The notes under the pieces were generated by a model. The model was not told the DNA's origin and made no database searches. It was given only the letters and a program-made list of their open reading frames with translations. Both the position numbers and the translations under genes were made by a program. This document shows positions 15,916 to 25,600 of a DNA stretch of 38,959 nt, piece by piece. The stretch is from Pedobacter sp. ASV19 (lineage in GTDB: Bacteria; Bacteroidota; Bacteroidia; Sphingobacteriales; Sphingobacteriaceae), in the NCBI RefSeq assembly GCF_016429005.1, contig NZ_JAELTV010000017.1, positions 1 to 38,959 of the forward strand, in the 5' to 3' direction. Numbering within the stretch: position 1 is the stretch's first letter; each line of letters begins with the position of its first letter.

Positions 15916-15923
15916 CAAAGCTA
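15916..15923 (-). promoter_or_regulatory. -7 promoter element (TAGCTTTG) of the DUF4268 gene
   Basis: A perfect TAnnTTTG on the minus strand. It overlaps the upstream GTG candidate and so decides for the TTG start at 15889. Confidence 0.55.
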
Positions 15924-15939
15924 AAGATTTAAGGTGATT

Positions 15940-18423
15940 TTACCCGCCCGATTTTACCCGGCGACTTTCAGATTCAGAGCCGCTGGAACGCTCACGCGCT
16001 CCCTTAATACTGCTGCTGCCAAAACGATACGTACAAGTCAATCTGAAAACCTGACTTTCCCATCTTTCATTGACCACATAGTTTTGCGAAGGTAGGGCAC
16101 TCGTGATCACACTTTTTTGTAATTTAAAAATATCGTTAGCTGCAAACTTTAAATTCAATTTTTTATCCATAAAGGATTTACTGAAACCCAGATCTATCCC
16201 ATATTGGGCATTGATTAATAGTGTGCCATACACTTGTTTCGACTGATAATAGCCCGACCATTCAATATTGGTTGTTGGGTTTAAGGTGATGGTTTGATTG
16301 GTATTCAGGTTAAAAGCCAGTTTTCCACTTTCATAAGGCATGCCGAGCAGATTTGGGGTTTTAAACTTATTATAATACACCGTTAGGTTGTTGTTGGAAC
16401 TCCACCATTTTGTGATCTGAACCGGATAGCTGGCGTTCATATTGTAAGAATCCTGTGTCGCCAGGTTCTGGGTAGAAATGAATATCGTTTTTTTAGCCGT
16501 ATCGGTTAGCAACACATCAGACATAACATCACTGGTATGGCTATAACCAAAGCTCACATTTAAGGTTTTCTTAAAGGAGTAAGATATTTCAAATGAATTG
16601 GTGTACTGAGGTTTTAGGAATGGATTACCGAATCTGTAGCTGTACAGGTCCAGGTAACTTACAAAAGGATTTAAATTGCTGTAATCCGGGCGATCAATCC
16701 TCCTGCTGTAAGAAAAGCCGACTTCGTGATCTTTGGATAGCTCCTGATTGACGAACAGGCTTGGAAAAAGATCAAAATAATGACGGTTTACGACCTTTTG
16801 GTCAGTGACGGAGTTCCCTTTAGAATTGGTTTGTTCTGCTCTCAGACCAAGTTGCACAGTAGTGGTTTTAAATTTCCTTTTCATATTGGCATAGGCCGCG
16901 TTGATGTTTTCATCATAAAGAAACTGGTTACTGCGGGCAGGATCGTTTACAAAGCTATTGTTAATGAAATTCTGGAATATGAAACTGTTATCTGTTTTTA
17001 CAAAGCTGGATTTCAGACCAAGATCCAGTTTGGTTTCTTTATTGATTGGATAGGTATAGTCTACTTTTCCTGAATAGATCTTAACATTGGTGGGGGTTGA
17101 ATTGGTGAAAATATAATCTGGTTTGTAAGACTGACCTGCGGCATTTAAATAAACGTTGTTAAAATCACTCTCTTCTCTGGATTTATATTGAGCAAAATCA
17201 ACATCTGCTGTAATTTCCTGTCCAAGGGTATCCAAAGTTCCTTTATAATTCAGGTTGTAGGCCATGCCGGTATATTTATAGGTGGATGGATTAACCGCTA
17301 CAACAGAGGAATCTGTTTTAAGAGGCTGATTTCCAATCAGAGTTAATACATTTGAGGTGCGGTTCCCATTGCTGTTATATCCGTTGGTGGCAAAACCCAA
17401 AGTGTTGTTGTCGTCAATAAAATAATCGATACCTGCTTTGTAATTGCTGTTGTTCCTGCTTCCTATGCTGCTGCTGGTCTGATTGAAATAGGTTTTGTCT
17501 TTAACTGTTTCGTTCACCCTCATAATATCTGTACTGTTGAACCTTTTATTGCGGCCATAGTCGAAATTTCCATAAACATTGAATTTCTTCTCCCTGTGGT
17601 TCAGGCTTAGCCCTGTGTTGGCTTTATAGTATTTTCCCATTCCTGCACCACCGTAAATAGAACCATTAGTGCCGTAATTCCGGTTTTTCTTTAATTTGAT
17701 ATTGATGATTCCCGAATTTCCAGCGGCATCATATTTGGCAGAGGGGTTGGTGATGAGCTCGATGGATTGAATAGCGCTGCCTTCAGTTGAACGAAGTAAA
17801 TTGGCCAGCTGTTCTTCTGACAGATAGGTTGGTTTACCGTCCAGCATAATGGTTACACCTTGTTTGCCTCTGAGGCTGATCTTTCCATCTTTATCCACGC
17901 TAACGCCAGGAGATTTTTGCAAAATTTCAAGTGCAGAATTTCCCGTAGCCAGTGCGCTGTTTTCAATGTTGAGTACTATTTTATCTACCTGTCTTTCAAT
18001 CAATGGCTTTTGTTTGACGATTTCAACACCTTTTAGCAATTTGGCGTCTGGTGCCATTTGTATACTACCGGTCTGATGACTTTTTTTGTCGGAGGCAATG
18101 GTATATGGTCCTTTGAATGTTTTCTTATAACCAACAACATATACGCCAATCAGGTAATTGCCGTTTTTAAGGTCTTTAAACAGGTAATTGCCATTGTCCT
18201 GGCTAAGGGTGCCCTTTACAGCAGTGGAGTCTTTTGCATTTAAAAGGCTTACTGTAGCATAAGGAAATGCTTTTTGATTCTCATCCAGTACTTTACCGGA
18301 TATTTCTCCTGTGTCTGTGCTGGTTTGGGCACGGAGCTGAGCTGTGGATAAGGTGATTGCGCACAGAATCAGCAGAAGTATGGAATAATTTTTAGGTGTC
18401 ATAGGTATATAATTTTTCCACAT
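15940..18423 (-). CDS. Outer-membrane beta-barrel protein (OMP_b-brl_3 type) with CarboxypepD_reg-like domain
   Basis: A TonB-receptor-like outer-membrane protein of 827 residues. The signal peptide ends near AQLRAQ. A carboxypeptidase-regulatory-like beta sandwich (about 40-125: GEISGKVLDENQKAFPYATV in part) is followed by a plug-like region (about 135-245: ALEILQKSPGVSVDKDGKIS, LRGKQGVTIMLDGKPTYLS, SIELITNPSAKYDAAGNSGI) and a long barrel rich in alternating aromatic strands. Two starts are possible: the ATG at 18423 and the one at 18402 (MTPKNYS...), the latter giving a more regular signal peptide. It is not followed by a SusD gene, so it is not a SusC pair member. Ligand unknown. The Ser/Arg-rich tail after the last strand is unusual for a barrel, which normally ends in an aromatic. 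Confidence 0.9.
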   Translation of the reverse strand: MWKNYIPMTPKNYSILLLILCAITLSTAQLRAQTSTDTGEISGKVLDENQKAFPYATVSLLNAKDSTAVKGTLSQDNGNYLFKDLKNGNYLIGVYVVGYKKTFKGPYTIASDKKSHQTGSIQMAPDAKLLKGVEIVKQKPLIERQVDKIVLNIENSALATGNSALEILQKSPGVSVDKDGKISLRGKQGVTIMLDGKPTYLSEEQLANLLRSTEGSAIQSIELITNPSAKYDAAGNSGIINIKLKKNRNYGTNGSIYGGAGMGKYYKANTGLSLNHREKKFNVYGNFDYGRNKRFNSTDIMRVNETVKDKTYFNQTSSSIGSRNNSNYKAGIDYFIDDNNTLGFATNGYNSNGNRTSNVLTLIGNQPLKTDSSVVAVNPSTYKYTGMAYNLNYKGTLDTLGQEITADVDFAQYKSREESDFNNVYLNAAGQSYKPDYIFTNSTPTNVKIYSGKVDYTYPINKETKLDLGLKSSFVKTDNSFIFQNFINNSFVNDPARSNQFLYDENINAAYANMKRKFKTTTVQLGLRAEQTNSKGNSVTDQKVVNRHYFDLFPSLFVNQELSKDHEVGFSYSRRIDRPDYSNLNPFVSYLDLYSYRFGNPFLKPQYTNSFEISYSFKKTLNVSFGYSHTSDVMSDVLLTDTAKKTIFISTQNLATQDSYNMNASYPVQITKWWSSNNNLTVYYNKFKTPNLLGMPYESGKLAFNLNTNQTITLNPTTNIEWSGYYQSKQVYGTLLINAQYGIDLGFSKSFMDKKLNLKFAANDIFKLQKSVITSALPSQNYVVNERWESQVFRLTCTYRFGSSSIKGARERSSGSESESRRVKSGG

Positions 18424-18774
18424 ACGCTTTTACGCATATTCATTGAATATGAAAAATAATATTGTGGAGATAATGATTGTTTATAAGATGCAGGAAAGGG
18501 GGGAAAGGTTACAATAAAAATGAATTTTTTATGGTGCGGATAAAAAAAGGGGGGAGTCCGGGTAGTGAGTGAGGACACCTTGCTGCCTGGAAGCTAGCAA
18601 GTGCGTACCTGAGTCGTATTTTGGTCGTAGATTGTTCGGATACAGGTACCCGGTTTCCTAACAATCTACGACCAAAATACGCCCCAGGTACGATTCATCC
18701 GAACAGAAGGTTCCTCTGTCCTATACTGAAATAAGGTTACACTCGCTGGTTGCTTTTTTGTTATGAAAGCAGTA
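18424..18774. other. 350-bp gene-free spacer containing a nested inverted-repeat element
   Basis: It lies between two minus-strand genes, downstream of the PIF1-like gene and upstream of the barrel gene. It holds no coding frame I can support. The half nearest the barrel gene (18424-18560) is A/G-rich with short homopolymers and must contain that gene's promoter, but no clean TAnnTTTG is seen. The rest is occupied by the repeat element at 18572-18722. Confidence 0.8.
18572..18722. repeat. Nested inverted repeat, 33-nt main arms
   Basis: The core arms at 18615-18636 and 18660-18681 are perfect 22-bp complements (contain TTTTGGTCGTAGATTG and its complement). After a 3-base mismatch the pairing resumes with CGTACCTG (18604-18611) and CAGGTACG (18685-18692). 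A further copy of CAGGTAC lies in the loop at 18643-18649. GTTCGGAT (18634-18641) and ATCCGAAC (18697-18704) form another perfect pair. A small hairpin CTTGCT/AGCAAG is at 18579-18601, and outer arms AGGACA-CCTT (18572-18581) and AAGG...TGTCCT (18707-18722) can close the whole. No T-tract follows on either strand, so it is not a plain terminator. It is more likely a REP/MITE-like element or a structured RNA. Confidence 0.85.
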
Positions 18775-20688
18775 CTAGAACAATTGTAAGGTGATGGCTT
18801 GTTGTGATCCTGATGGGCTGTCTGGTTTTTTAGGGCTTTTGGCTTTTTGGCGGCTGATCCAGTCGAGGTATTGCGCAGGTGTTATAGGGTCTTTTAACAG
18901 GTTTGAAGACATTTGTATTAGAGAGAGGCGATTCTCTATGATCTGTCTTTGTTTCTGAAGAACACTCTGAATATGTTGCTGAACTTTGTTTTTTGGTTTG
19001 ATCCGGATTTGCTTTACAATCGGGTTCAACAGGAGAACGGTGAGTTCTTTTGAAAAATAGGTAATTGCAGATTCAATGCGGTTTTGAATCGCAGCCTGAT
19101 CGTTGAAACCTGTTTTTGCATGAATTTGTTTCACCTGTGTCTGAAAACGATCGGCAAGGGCAGTGAGGTCTGTCAATGCCTTGTTGAGTTGACTGAGCAG
19201 GGATTTGAATTCTGCATCATTGGCCTTAACGATCTCCGGATTAGAGTAGATACTGTCCAGGCTATTGGAAATCTGGATAAATGAAAAATGATCAAGTACT
19301 TGTTGGAGAATATACTTTTCCTGTTCTGTAACCAGGATATTGCTGAGCTCTTCTTCTTTTGCAGGTTTCATGTAGTTCAGGACTTCTGGATTGGACCTTA
19401 AACTTTCTGTGGTGATCTTCGATTTCAGAATCAGGCCCTGAAGAGTTCTCACACGGCTTAAGGCCACATATACCTGCCCGGCAACGAAAGATTTTCCAGC
19501 ATCAATAATGGCGCTGTCGAAAGTGAGTCCCTGACTTTTGTGAATCGTTACTGCCCAGGCCAGTTTGATGGGATACTGAGAGAACTCGCCTACCTGTTGT
19601 TGTACAATAGCTTCTTCGGTATCTGTTTTGTATTCGAAAGACTGCCAGGATGATTTTTCCAGTAACAGGTCCTCTTCCTGTGGAAAAGAGATCATGATTT
19701 CTCCATCTATAATCGATTTTACCTTTCCAATCTTGCCGTTATAGAACTTTCTGTTGTCGCCGGTATCGTTCTTAATGAACATGATCTGCGCACCTTCCTT
19801 TAATTTTAAACTCTGTTCGGCCTGAAGATTCAGATCACGGAATTCCCCGCTGATCTCTCCTTCAAAAGTGTATTCCGGGCCCTGCAGTTCATCCAGTTTC
19901 TCTTTGTTGATGCTGTTGGCTTCTGCGTTGTGCGAGGTAATGATGATGGGATTGAGCTCGTTAGAAGCGCTAAAAGAAGGTTCATATCTTTGCTTTAACA
20001 GACTCAGGTCATTCTCATTGATCCGGTTGTTCCTGATGTCATTCAGGATATTGATAAATTCAGGTTCCGTTTGACGGAATACATTGGTGAGCTCGATCTG
20101 GAGCAACGGATTTCTTCTGATCACCAAAGCCTCGAAAAAATAAGGAGATGCATAAGCCCGGTTTAAAAAAGCCCAGTCTTCTCTCTTGGTTACTGGCGGG
20201 AGCTGGTATAAATCGCCGATCAGCAGCACTTGTACGCCTCCAAATGGCAGGTTGTTTTTTCTTACGGTTCTGAGAATGGCATCTATAACGTCAAGTAAAT
20301 CACAACGTACCATGGATACCTCATCAACAACCAGTAGTTCCAATTCGTTGAAAAGCTTGGTTTTTTCCCGGGTGTAACTGAGGTCTGAAACCATAGAACT
20401 GATGGAAAGGATGCCGGCCTGAAGGTTTTCCAGGCTAATGTCACCTGGGAAAAATGAGCCCGGGGGCAATTGAAAGAAGGAGTTGATGGTTACACCTTTC
20501 GCATTCATGGCGGCCACTCCGGTTGGAGCAACAATGACGATCTTTTTAGCGCTGGTTTCCTTTATTTTTCTCAATAATGTGGTCTTTCCTGTTCCGGCTT
20601 TTCCGGTAAGAAAGATATTCTGATTGGTGGTGTCGATAAAAGAAAGGACTTTGTCGAAGATGTCATTTGTGGAACCGGTCGTACTCAT
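18775..20688 (-). CDS. PIF1-like AAA helicase
   Basis: A 637-residue superfamily 1B DNA helicase related to Pif1/RecD. Walker A is GKAGTGKT (29-36), motif Ia is APTGVAAMNAKG, Walker B is LLVVDEVSMV (119-128), and QVLLIGDLYQLPPV is motif III. The C-terminal part has the UvrD_C_2 signature WAVTIHKSQGLTFD and QVYVALSRVRTLQG. The last 180 residues are helical, rich in Gln and Lys, and match nothing I recognise. Likely roles are unwinding of structured DNA or forks. A perfect -7 box, TAAATTTG (20693-20700), lies four bases before the ATG. Divergent from the sigma-factor gene. Confidence 0.92.
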   Translation of the reverse strand: MSTTGSTNDIFDKVLSFIDTTNQNIFLTGKAGTGKTTLLRKIKETSAKKIVIVAPTGVAAMNAKGVTINSFFQLPPGSFFPGDISLENLQAGILSISSMVSDLSYTREKTKLFNELELLVVDEVSMVRCDLLDVIDAILRTVRKNNLPFGGVQVLLIGDLYQLPPVTKREDWAFLNRAYASPYFFEALVIRRNPLLQIELTNVFRQTEPEFINILNDIRNNRINENDLSLLKQRYEPSFSASNELNPIIITSHNAEANSINKEKLDELQGPEYTFEGEISGEFRDLNLQAEQSLKLKEGAQIMFIKNDTGDNRKFYNGKIGKVKSIIDGEIMISFPQEEDLLLEKSSWQSFEYKTDTEEAIVQQQVGEFSQYPIKLAWAVTIHKSQGLTFDSAIIDAGKSFVAGQVYVALSRVRTLQGLILKSKITTESLRSNPEVLNYMKPAKEEELSNILVTEQEKYILQQVLDHFSFIQISNSLDSIYSNPEIVKANDAEFKSLLSQLNKALTDLTALADRFQTQVKQIHAKTGFNDQAAIQNRIESAITYFSKELTVLLLNPIVKQIRIKPKNKVQQHIQSVLQKQRQIIENRLSLIQMSSNLLKDPITPAQYLDWISRQKAKSPKKPDSPSGSQQAITLQLF

Positions 20689-20692
20689 TTTA

Positions 20693-20700
20693 CAAATTTA
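20693..20700 (-). promoter_or_regulatory. -7 promoter element (TAAATTTG), four bases before the PIF1-like start
   Basis: A perfect TAnnTTTG on the minus strand with only TAAA between it and the ATG; predicts a leaderless mRNA. Confidence 0.5.
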
Positions 20701-20785
20701 GGGGAATTTTCTTTTCCGGGAGCGAATGTTGAAATGTATATTATAGTAAAATGGTAGTGTTTATTAGAATTAATTTATTTATCAA

Positions 20786-20793
20786 TACCTTAG
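20786..20793 (+). promoter_or_regulatory. Possible -7 element (TACCTTAG), four bases before the sigma-factor start
   Basis: It has one mismatch to TAnnTTTG and the same 4-base gap to the start codon (GTG at 20798) as the boxes at 8068 and 20693. Suggestive only. Confidence 0.35.
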
Positions 20794-20797
20794 CTTC

Positions 20798-21397
20798 GTG
20801 TTAATCAGAAAAGACGATTCGGAACAGGAAATATTGGAATTCGTGGCCAATGGAAACGAGTCTGCCTTTAAGATGCTCTTCGAACGCTATCAGCATAAAG
20901 TTTACGGTTATGCTTTCAGGATTATTCATGAGGAAGCCGCCGCAGAAGAAATTGTTCAGGATGTGTTTTTAAAAATCTGGTTAAAAAGGGCAGAGCTTAG
21001 GGATGTGGAGAATTTTGGGGCTTATTTAAGGACGATGAGCCGTAACCATACACTGAATATTTGGAAAAAGCATTTGGCAACGGTTAAAACGAATCTCCTG
21101 CATACGGAAAACTGGACCGAAAGCTATGATCAGGTAGAGGAAGAGATCAGCTATAAAGATACCCTTAAAATTGTCCATAAGGCCCTGGAAAATCTTCCTC
21201 CGCAACAAAAGCAAATCTATTATATGTGCCGTATTGAAGGGATTAAGCCAGAAGAGGTCGCCATTCAGCTGAATATTTCTAAAAACACAGTAAAGGCGCA
21301 TCTGCAACAAGCCGGTAAAACCATGCGCAGTTATCTCTCTGGTCATAATGAACTGATGGGTGTATTGGTTCTGCTCTCGCTTTTTAAGTCCATCTAA
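20798..21397 (+). CDS. ECF RNA polymerase sigma factor, FecI-type
   Basis: A 199-residue sigma-70 family factor with region 2 (about 20-85: AFKMLFERYQHKVYGYAFRI in part, EEIVQDVFLKIWLKR) and region 4 (about 125-180: LENLPPQQKQIYYMCRIEGI in part, EVAIQLNISKNTVKAHLQQA). It directs transcription of the downstream outer-membrane genes when released by its anti-sigma partner. The start is GTG at 20798, the first possible in the frame and just ahead of the region 2 helix. It is followed after 82 bp by fecR and then susC/susD, the classical FecI-FecR-receptor order of Bacteroidota. Confidence 0.93.
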   Translation: MLIRKDDSEQEILEFVANGNESAFKMLFERYQHKVYGYAFRIIHEEAAAEEIVQDVFLKIWLKRAELRDVENFGAYLRTMSRNHTLNIWKKHLATVKTNLLHTENWTESYDQVEEEISYKDTLKIVHKALENLPPQQKQIYYMCRIEGIKPEEVAIQLNISKNTVKAHLQQAGKTMRSYLSGHNELMGVLVLLSLFKSI

Positions 21398-21479
21398 AAT
21401 TATTTTAAAATATTTTCTGTTTTAACTAATCCTTTTTTGTCCGGGCCTTGTCATCAGTTAAAAGGACCTTTTTAAATCG

Positions 21480-22496
21480 ATGGAAGAGACCAGACTCAAT
21501 TACTTGTATCATAAAAACCTGCAGCAGGCCTGTACAAAAACAGAATTGCTGGAGCTCGAGGCATTTATCCAGGATCCGGACCATGCTTTCCAACTCGAAT
21601 GTCTTATGAATGCGAGCTGGGACGTTCAAACAGAAGTAAAACTGTCTGAAGACACTTCTTCCAGGATTTTTCAACATATTGTGCAGCAGGATCAGGTGCC
21701 AGCCAATCCAGGCAGATTCAATTGGAGGCCTTTTCTTAAGGTAGCGGCAGCGGTGCTCCTGTTGGTTTCAGCTGGGCTTTTGATTAAATACAAGTGGGCA
21801 CCGCCTTCATCAGAACCCATATCCCTGGTGGCTACAGGTAGTCAAATTCGAAGCACCATCACCGCTTCAGATAAACATCAGCTTGTTAGATTGCCTGATG
21901 GGAGTACTGTTGTCTTGAATCAAAATAGTAAACTCGAATATCCGGCCGTGTTTGGAAAGACAAGAGAAGTTGTTTTAACAGGTGAAGGATATTTTGATGT
22001 GAAACATGATCCGGAAAAGTCGTTTATTGTCCATACGGGAAAAATTAAAACCACTGTTTTAGGAACTGCTTTTAACATTAAGGCCTATTCTAACGAAGAA
22101 AAGGTTACGGTAACTGTAACCCGGGGCAAGGTGAGTGTGCAGGATCAGAGGCAAACCCTGGGTGTAATTACACCTAACCAGCAATTGGTGTTTAATAAAA
22201 CAGAGGAGAAAAAGGTTCAACTGAATGTGCCTGCGCTCAAAGCCATAGAATGGCAAGCCAAAGACCTTTTCTTTGATGATATGACCATGGAACAGGCTGC
22301 CAGGCTGCTGGAACAACGTTTCAGTGTGAAAATTGCTTTTGCGAATAATGCGGTAAAAAAATGCAGGTTTACCGGAACCATACTTAAAGCAGAAAAGATA
22401 GAGTCTGTACTGGACCTGCTTTGTTCCTTCAATAGTTCCAGTTACGAATTTCGTAAAGGTATATATGTAATCTCTGGAACAGGATGTAATGACTAA
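21480..22496 (+). CDS. FecR-family anti-sigma factor
   Basis: A 338-residue inner-membrane signal transducer. The cytoplasmic N-terminus (1-82) binds the sigma factor; one transmembrane helix lies at about 84-103 (PFLKVAAAVLLLVSAGLLIK). The periplasmic FecR domain (about 120-230: VRLPDGSTVVLNQNSKLEYP, TGEGYFDVKHDPEKSFIVHT, TTVLGTAFNIKAY) is followed by a C-terminal secretin/STN-like DUF4974 region (about 255-335). It would receive the state of the SusC N-terminal STN domain and release the ECF factor. The next gene, susC, starts 170 bp further on, after a mini-ORF and two hairpins. Confidence 0.95.
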   Translation: MEETRLNYLYHKNLQQACTKTELLELEAFIQDPDHAFQLECLMNASWDVQTEVKLSEDTSSRIFQHIVQQDQVPANPGRFNWRPFLKVAAAVLLLVSAGLLIKYKWAPPSSEPISLVATGSQIRSTITASDKHQLVRLPDGSTVVLNQNSKLEYPAVFGKTREVVLTGEGYFDVKHDPEKSFIVHTGKIKTTVLGTAFNIKAYSNEEKVTVTVTRGKVSVQDQRQTLGVITPNQQLVFNKTEEKKVQLNVPALKAIEWQAKDLFFDDMTMEQAARLLEQRFSVKIAFANNAVKKCRFTGTILKAEKIESVLDLLCSFNSSSYEFRKGIYVISGTGCND

Positions 22497-22532
22497 AACA
22501 ATTAATCAATTAAACCATAAACCAACCAAAAC

Positions 22533-22556
22533 ATGAAAGAAATTTACCCCTGCTGA
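22533..22556 (+). CDS. Possible 7-codon leader ORF (MKEIYPC)
   Basis: An ATG in an A-rich context typical of Bacteroidota starts (CCAACCAAAACATG), followed by six sense codons and TGA, 11 bases before a stable hairpin. It may be a leader peptide coupled to attenuation of susC, or chance. Evidence is positional only. Confidence 0.25.
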   Translation: MKEIYPC

Positions 22557-22567
22557 TATAGAAAAAA

Positions 22568-22591
22568 GGCTCTCCATATAAATAGAGAGCC
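22568..22591 (+). terminator. Hairpin, possible attenuator/terminator between fecR and susC
   Basis: GGCTCTC and GAGAGCC pair perfectly around a 10-base AT loop. An A-run precedes it and TAAATTT follows, so the T-tract is weak. It would partly terminate fecR transcription or attenuate susC. Confidence 0.6.
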
Positions 22592-22595
22592 TAAA

Positions 22596-22623
22596 TTTGC
22601 TTCCGGTTGCAGCCGAAAGCAAA
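22596..22623 (+). promoter_or_regulatory. Second hairpin in the susC leader
   Basis: TTTGCTTCCGG pairs with CCGAAAGCAAA with one mismatch around a 6-base loop, five bases after the first hairpin and 43 bases before the susC start. Confidence 0.5.
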
Positions 22624-22666
22624 TGCGTTTTAAATAATTTTTCGACCACTTAAAACATTCAAAAGT

Positions 22667-25600
22667 ATGATTTTTTCTGCACAAAAAGCAGAAGGCAGGC
22701 ATGGATATTACCCTTTCCATGGCGCTGCCTTTAATAAACGATATTTAATTCGTCAGGTTATGCGTATCAGCTTAGTAATCGCTATTTTATCCATTACATC
22801 GATGCAGTTCATTTTTGCATTGAATGTTAAAGCACAATCTATTAGTAACGTCCATATTTCGGTCCAGCTTAACCAGGAGTCTTTCCTCTCTGTCATTGAT
22901 AAAATTGAGAAGAACACGCCTTTTCGGTTTTTGTACAGGAACGAGGAGGTTAAAGAGTTAAATACATTGACTTTAAACTATAAGGACCGGACCGTTGAAG
23001 AGGTTTTACAAATTTTGTTGAGCAATACCTCCTTTAGTTTTAAACAGGTAGGTCAAAATATCCTGATTACTAAAAGGAAAGAAATTTTACCTGCAAATCT
23101 GGGCAAGCATATTCCAATCCGGTTAGGTGGGCAGGTTGTGGATGAAGAAGGGATTCCTTTGGGTGGGGTTACCGTAATGCTCAAAGGGAGCAATAAATAT
23201 TCGACTGCTACGGATGAAAACGGGCATTTTTCACTGGAGATCCCTGATCAGAACAGCCGGTATCTTGTCTTTACACATTTAGGCTTTACAACTAAAGAAG
23301 TCTTTTATGACAAAGAAGTATCTCAGAAGATTGTATTGAGTTATGCTTCTGGAAATTTAATGGAAGTGGTGGTATTGGGATACACAAGCCAAAAGAAGGT
23401 ATCGATTACAGGTTCTGTTGCTACAGTGAGTGGGGAGGAGCTAAAGCAGAGCCCTTCGGCTAATGTTTCCAATTCTTTGGCAGGACGTTTACCTGGTCTT
23501 ATTGCTTATCAGGGCTCGGGGCAGCCAGGTTACGATGATTCCCGTTTATTGGTACGGGGGCTGAGTTCCAGTACCAATTCTTCTCCTTTAATCGTCATAG
23601 ATGGAATTCCGCAAGAGGCTGTAGATCGTTCCGGTAATATTGCTACTGCACAGCTACCACATATTGATCCCAATGATATTGCATCTATTTCTGTTCTTAA
23701 AGATGCTGGGACAGCTGCCGTATATGGAGCAAGAGCCGCCAATGGGGTCATTTTAATTACGACTAAAAGAGGAGAGCAAGGTAAAACAGTATTAAATTAT
23801 ACTTTTAACGGAGGCTGGCAAAAACCCACCCAACTTGCTAAACTGGTTGATTCCTATACTTATGCAACGCTGGCCAATGAATTATATCATAACGAAGGTA
23901 GCTTTAATCCCTCTGCAGGTAAGGGGTATACTGATGCTCAGCTCGAAATGATCAAGAGCGGTTCAAATCCAGATCTGTATGCAAATACCAACTGGTATTC
24001 TGCATTGATGAAGCCATCTGCATTTCAGCAGCGTCATAATCTAAGTTTAAACGGAGGAACTGAAAAATCAAAATACTTTATCTCTGCTGGTTACCTTGAT
24101 CAGGATGGGGCTTATGCTATTTCCGGCTATAAACAATACTCTTTAAGGTCTAACCTGGATGCAGATATCAATAAGAATCTGAAATTGAGCTTAAACCTTA
24201 ATGGCCGGCAGGAAAAATATACGGGGCAATCTGCAAATGGTGTAACCAGTTATTACAGGGAGATTTCGCCATTGGTGCCCAGTCAGTTCTCGAATGGGCT
24301 ATATAACTACGTCACTATTCCCAATGGCTTCAGTACATTGGTTAACGGAAGTCCTTACTTAATGGCGAATGGTGCTAACGGTTATTCCGTATCAACTCAA
24401 AATGTATTTGAAAGTGTAGGATCCCTGATCTATACTATGCCTTTTGTTCCTGGACTTTCTGCTAAAGGAACCTTATCTTATAACAAGTATTATGGAACAT
24501 CTAAGACTTTTAATCAGCCCTATTTAACCGCGATACGCAATAATGATGGTAGCTATAGTACCAAAACCACCGGGCAAACCAAAGCTTCACTAACAGAAAC
24601 CTTTAATCAGAGGGAAACTTTAGTGGCAGAAGCCTCCCTGAATTATCAACGTACATTTGGCAGGCATGCCGTCAGTGCTATGGCACTGTATACGCAGACA
24701 CAGAATCAGGGCGATTATCTTCTTGGTTCCAGAACCAACTTTCCTTCAGCGGCAATAGACCAGCTTTTTGCCGGAGATCCTACTACAGCGGTCACTACGG
24801 GAACTGCCTTTAAAAATGCGCGGCAGAGTGTAGTTGGAAGAGTTAGTTATAATTATGAAGGCAAATATCTTTTCGAATCCAGTTTCAGATATGATGGGTC
24901 GGATGTTTTTCCCAAGTCTGACCGTTTTGGTTTTTTTCCTTCTGTTTCTGCGGGCTGGATACTGTCTGAAGAGTCCTTTCTCAAGGATGTTAAAACTATT
25001 AATTTTTTGAAAATCAGAGCTTCTTATGGTCAATTGGGTAATGACCGGGTTGGGCAATACCAATACTTGAACACGTATAGTCTGGGTACCGGTCTCGACG
25101 GTTATTATACTTTTGGGAACGTCGACTTACAGGCCTTGGTACCAGGCGTAATTCCAAATGTTTCTTTTACCTGGGAAAAAGCCAATATCGTGAACCTGGG
25201 ATTTGAAGCAAAACTATTCAATAACCTGCTGGGTATTGAATTTGACGCCTTCCATAAACGTACGAAAGATATACTTTCTACCCGGGCCTTCTCTGTACCT
25301 GCTACAGTAGGTGGTTCACTGCCATCTGAAAATCTTGCGGTAGTTGACAATAATGGAATAGAGGTAGCCATTACACATGAGAACAAAATTGGACAAGTCA
25401 GATATTCAGTAAAACCAAACCTTACGCTTAACAAAAATAAGCTGATTTATACGCCTGAGCCGGCTGGTTATCTGTCTTATCAAAGTGCTATAGGAAGGCC
25501 ACTCACCATTTTACCTTATGGTATGTCCAGTTTCTTAGGTTATGTGGCCGAGGGTTTATACCAAAGTGCTGAGGAAATTAAAGCTGGTCCAACACCGTTG

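Noticed and set aside
18604-18692. Inverted repeat as a simple Rho-independent terminator of the PIF1-like gene
   Set aside because: No T-tract follows on the minus strand, arms are far longer than usual, and there are competing pairings.
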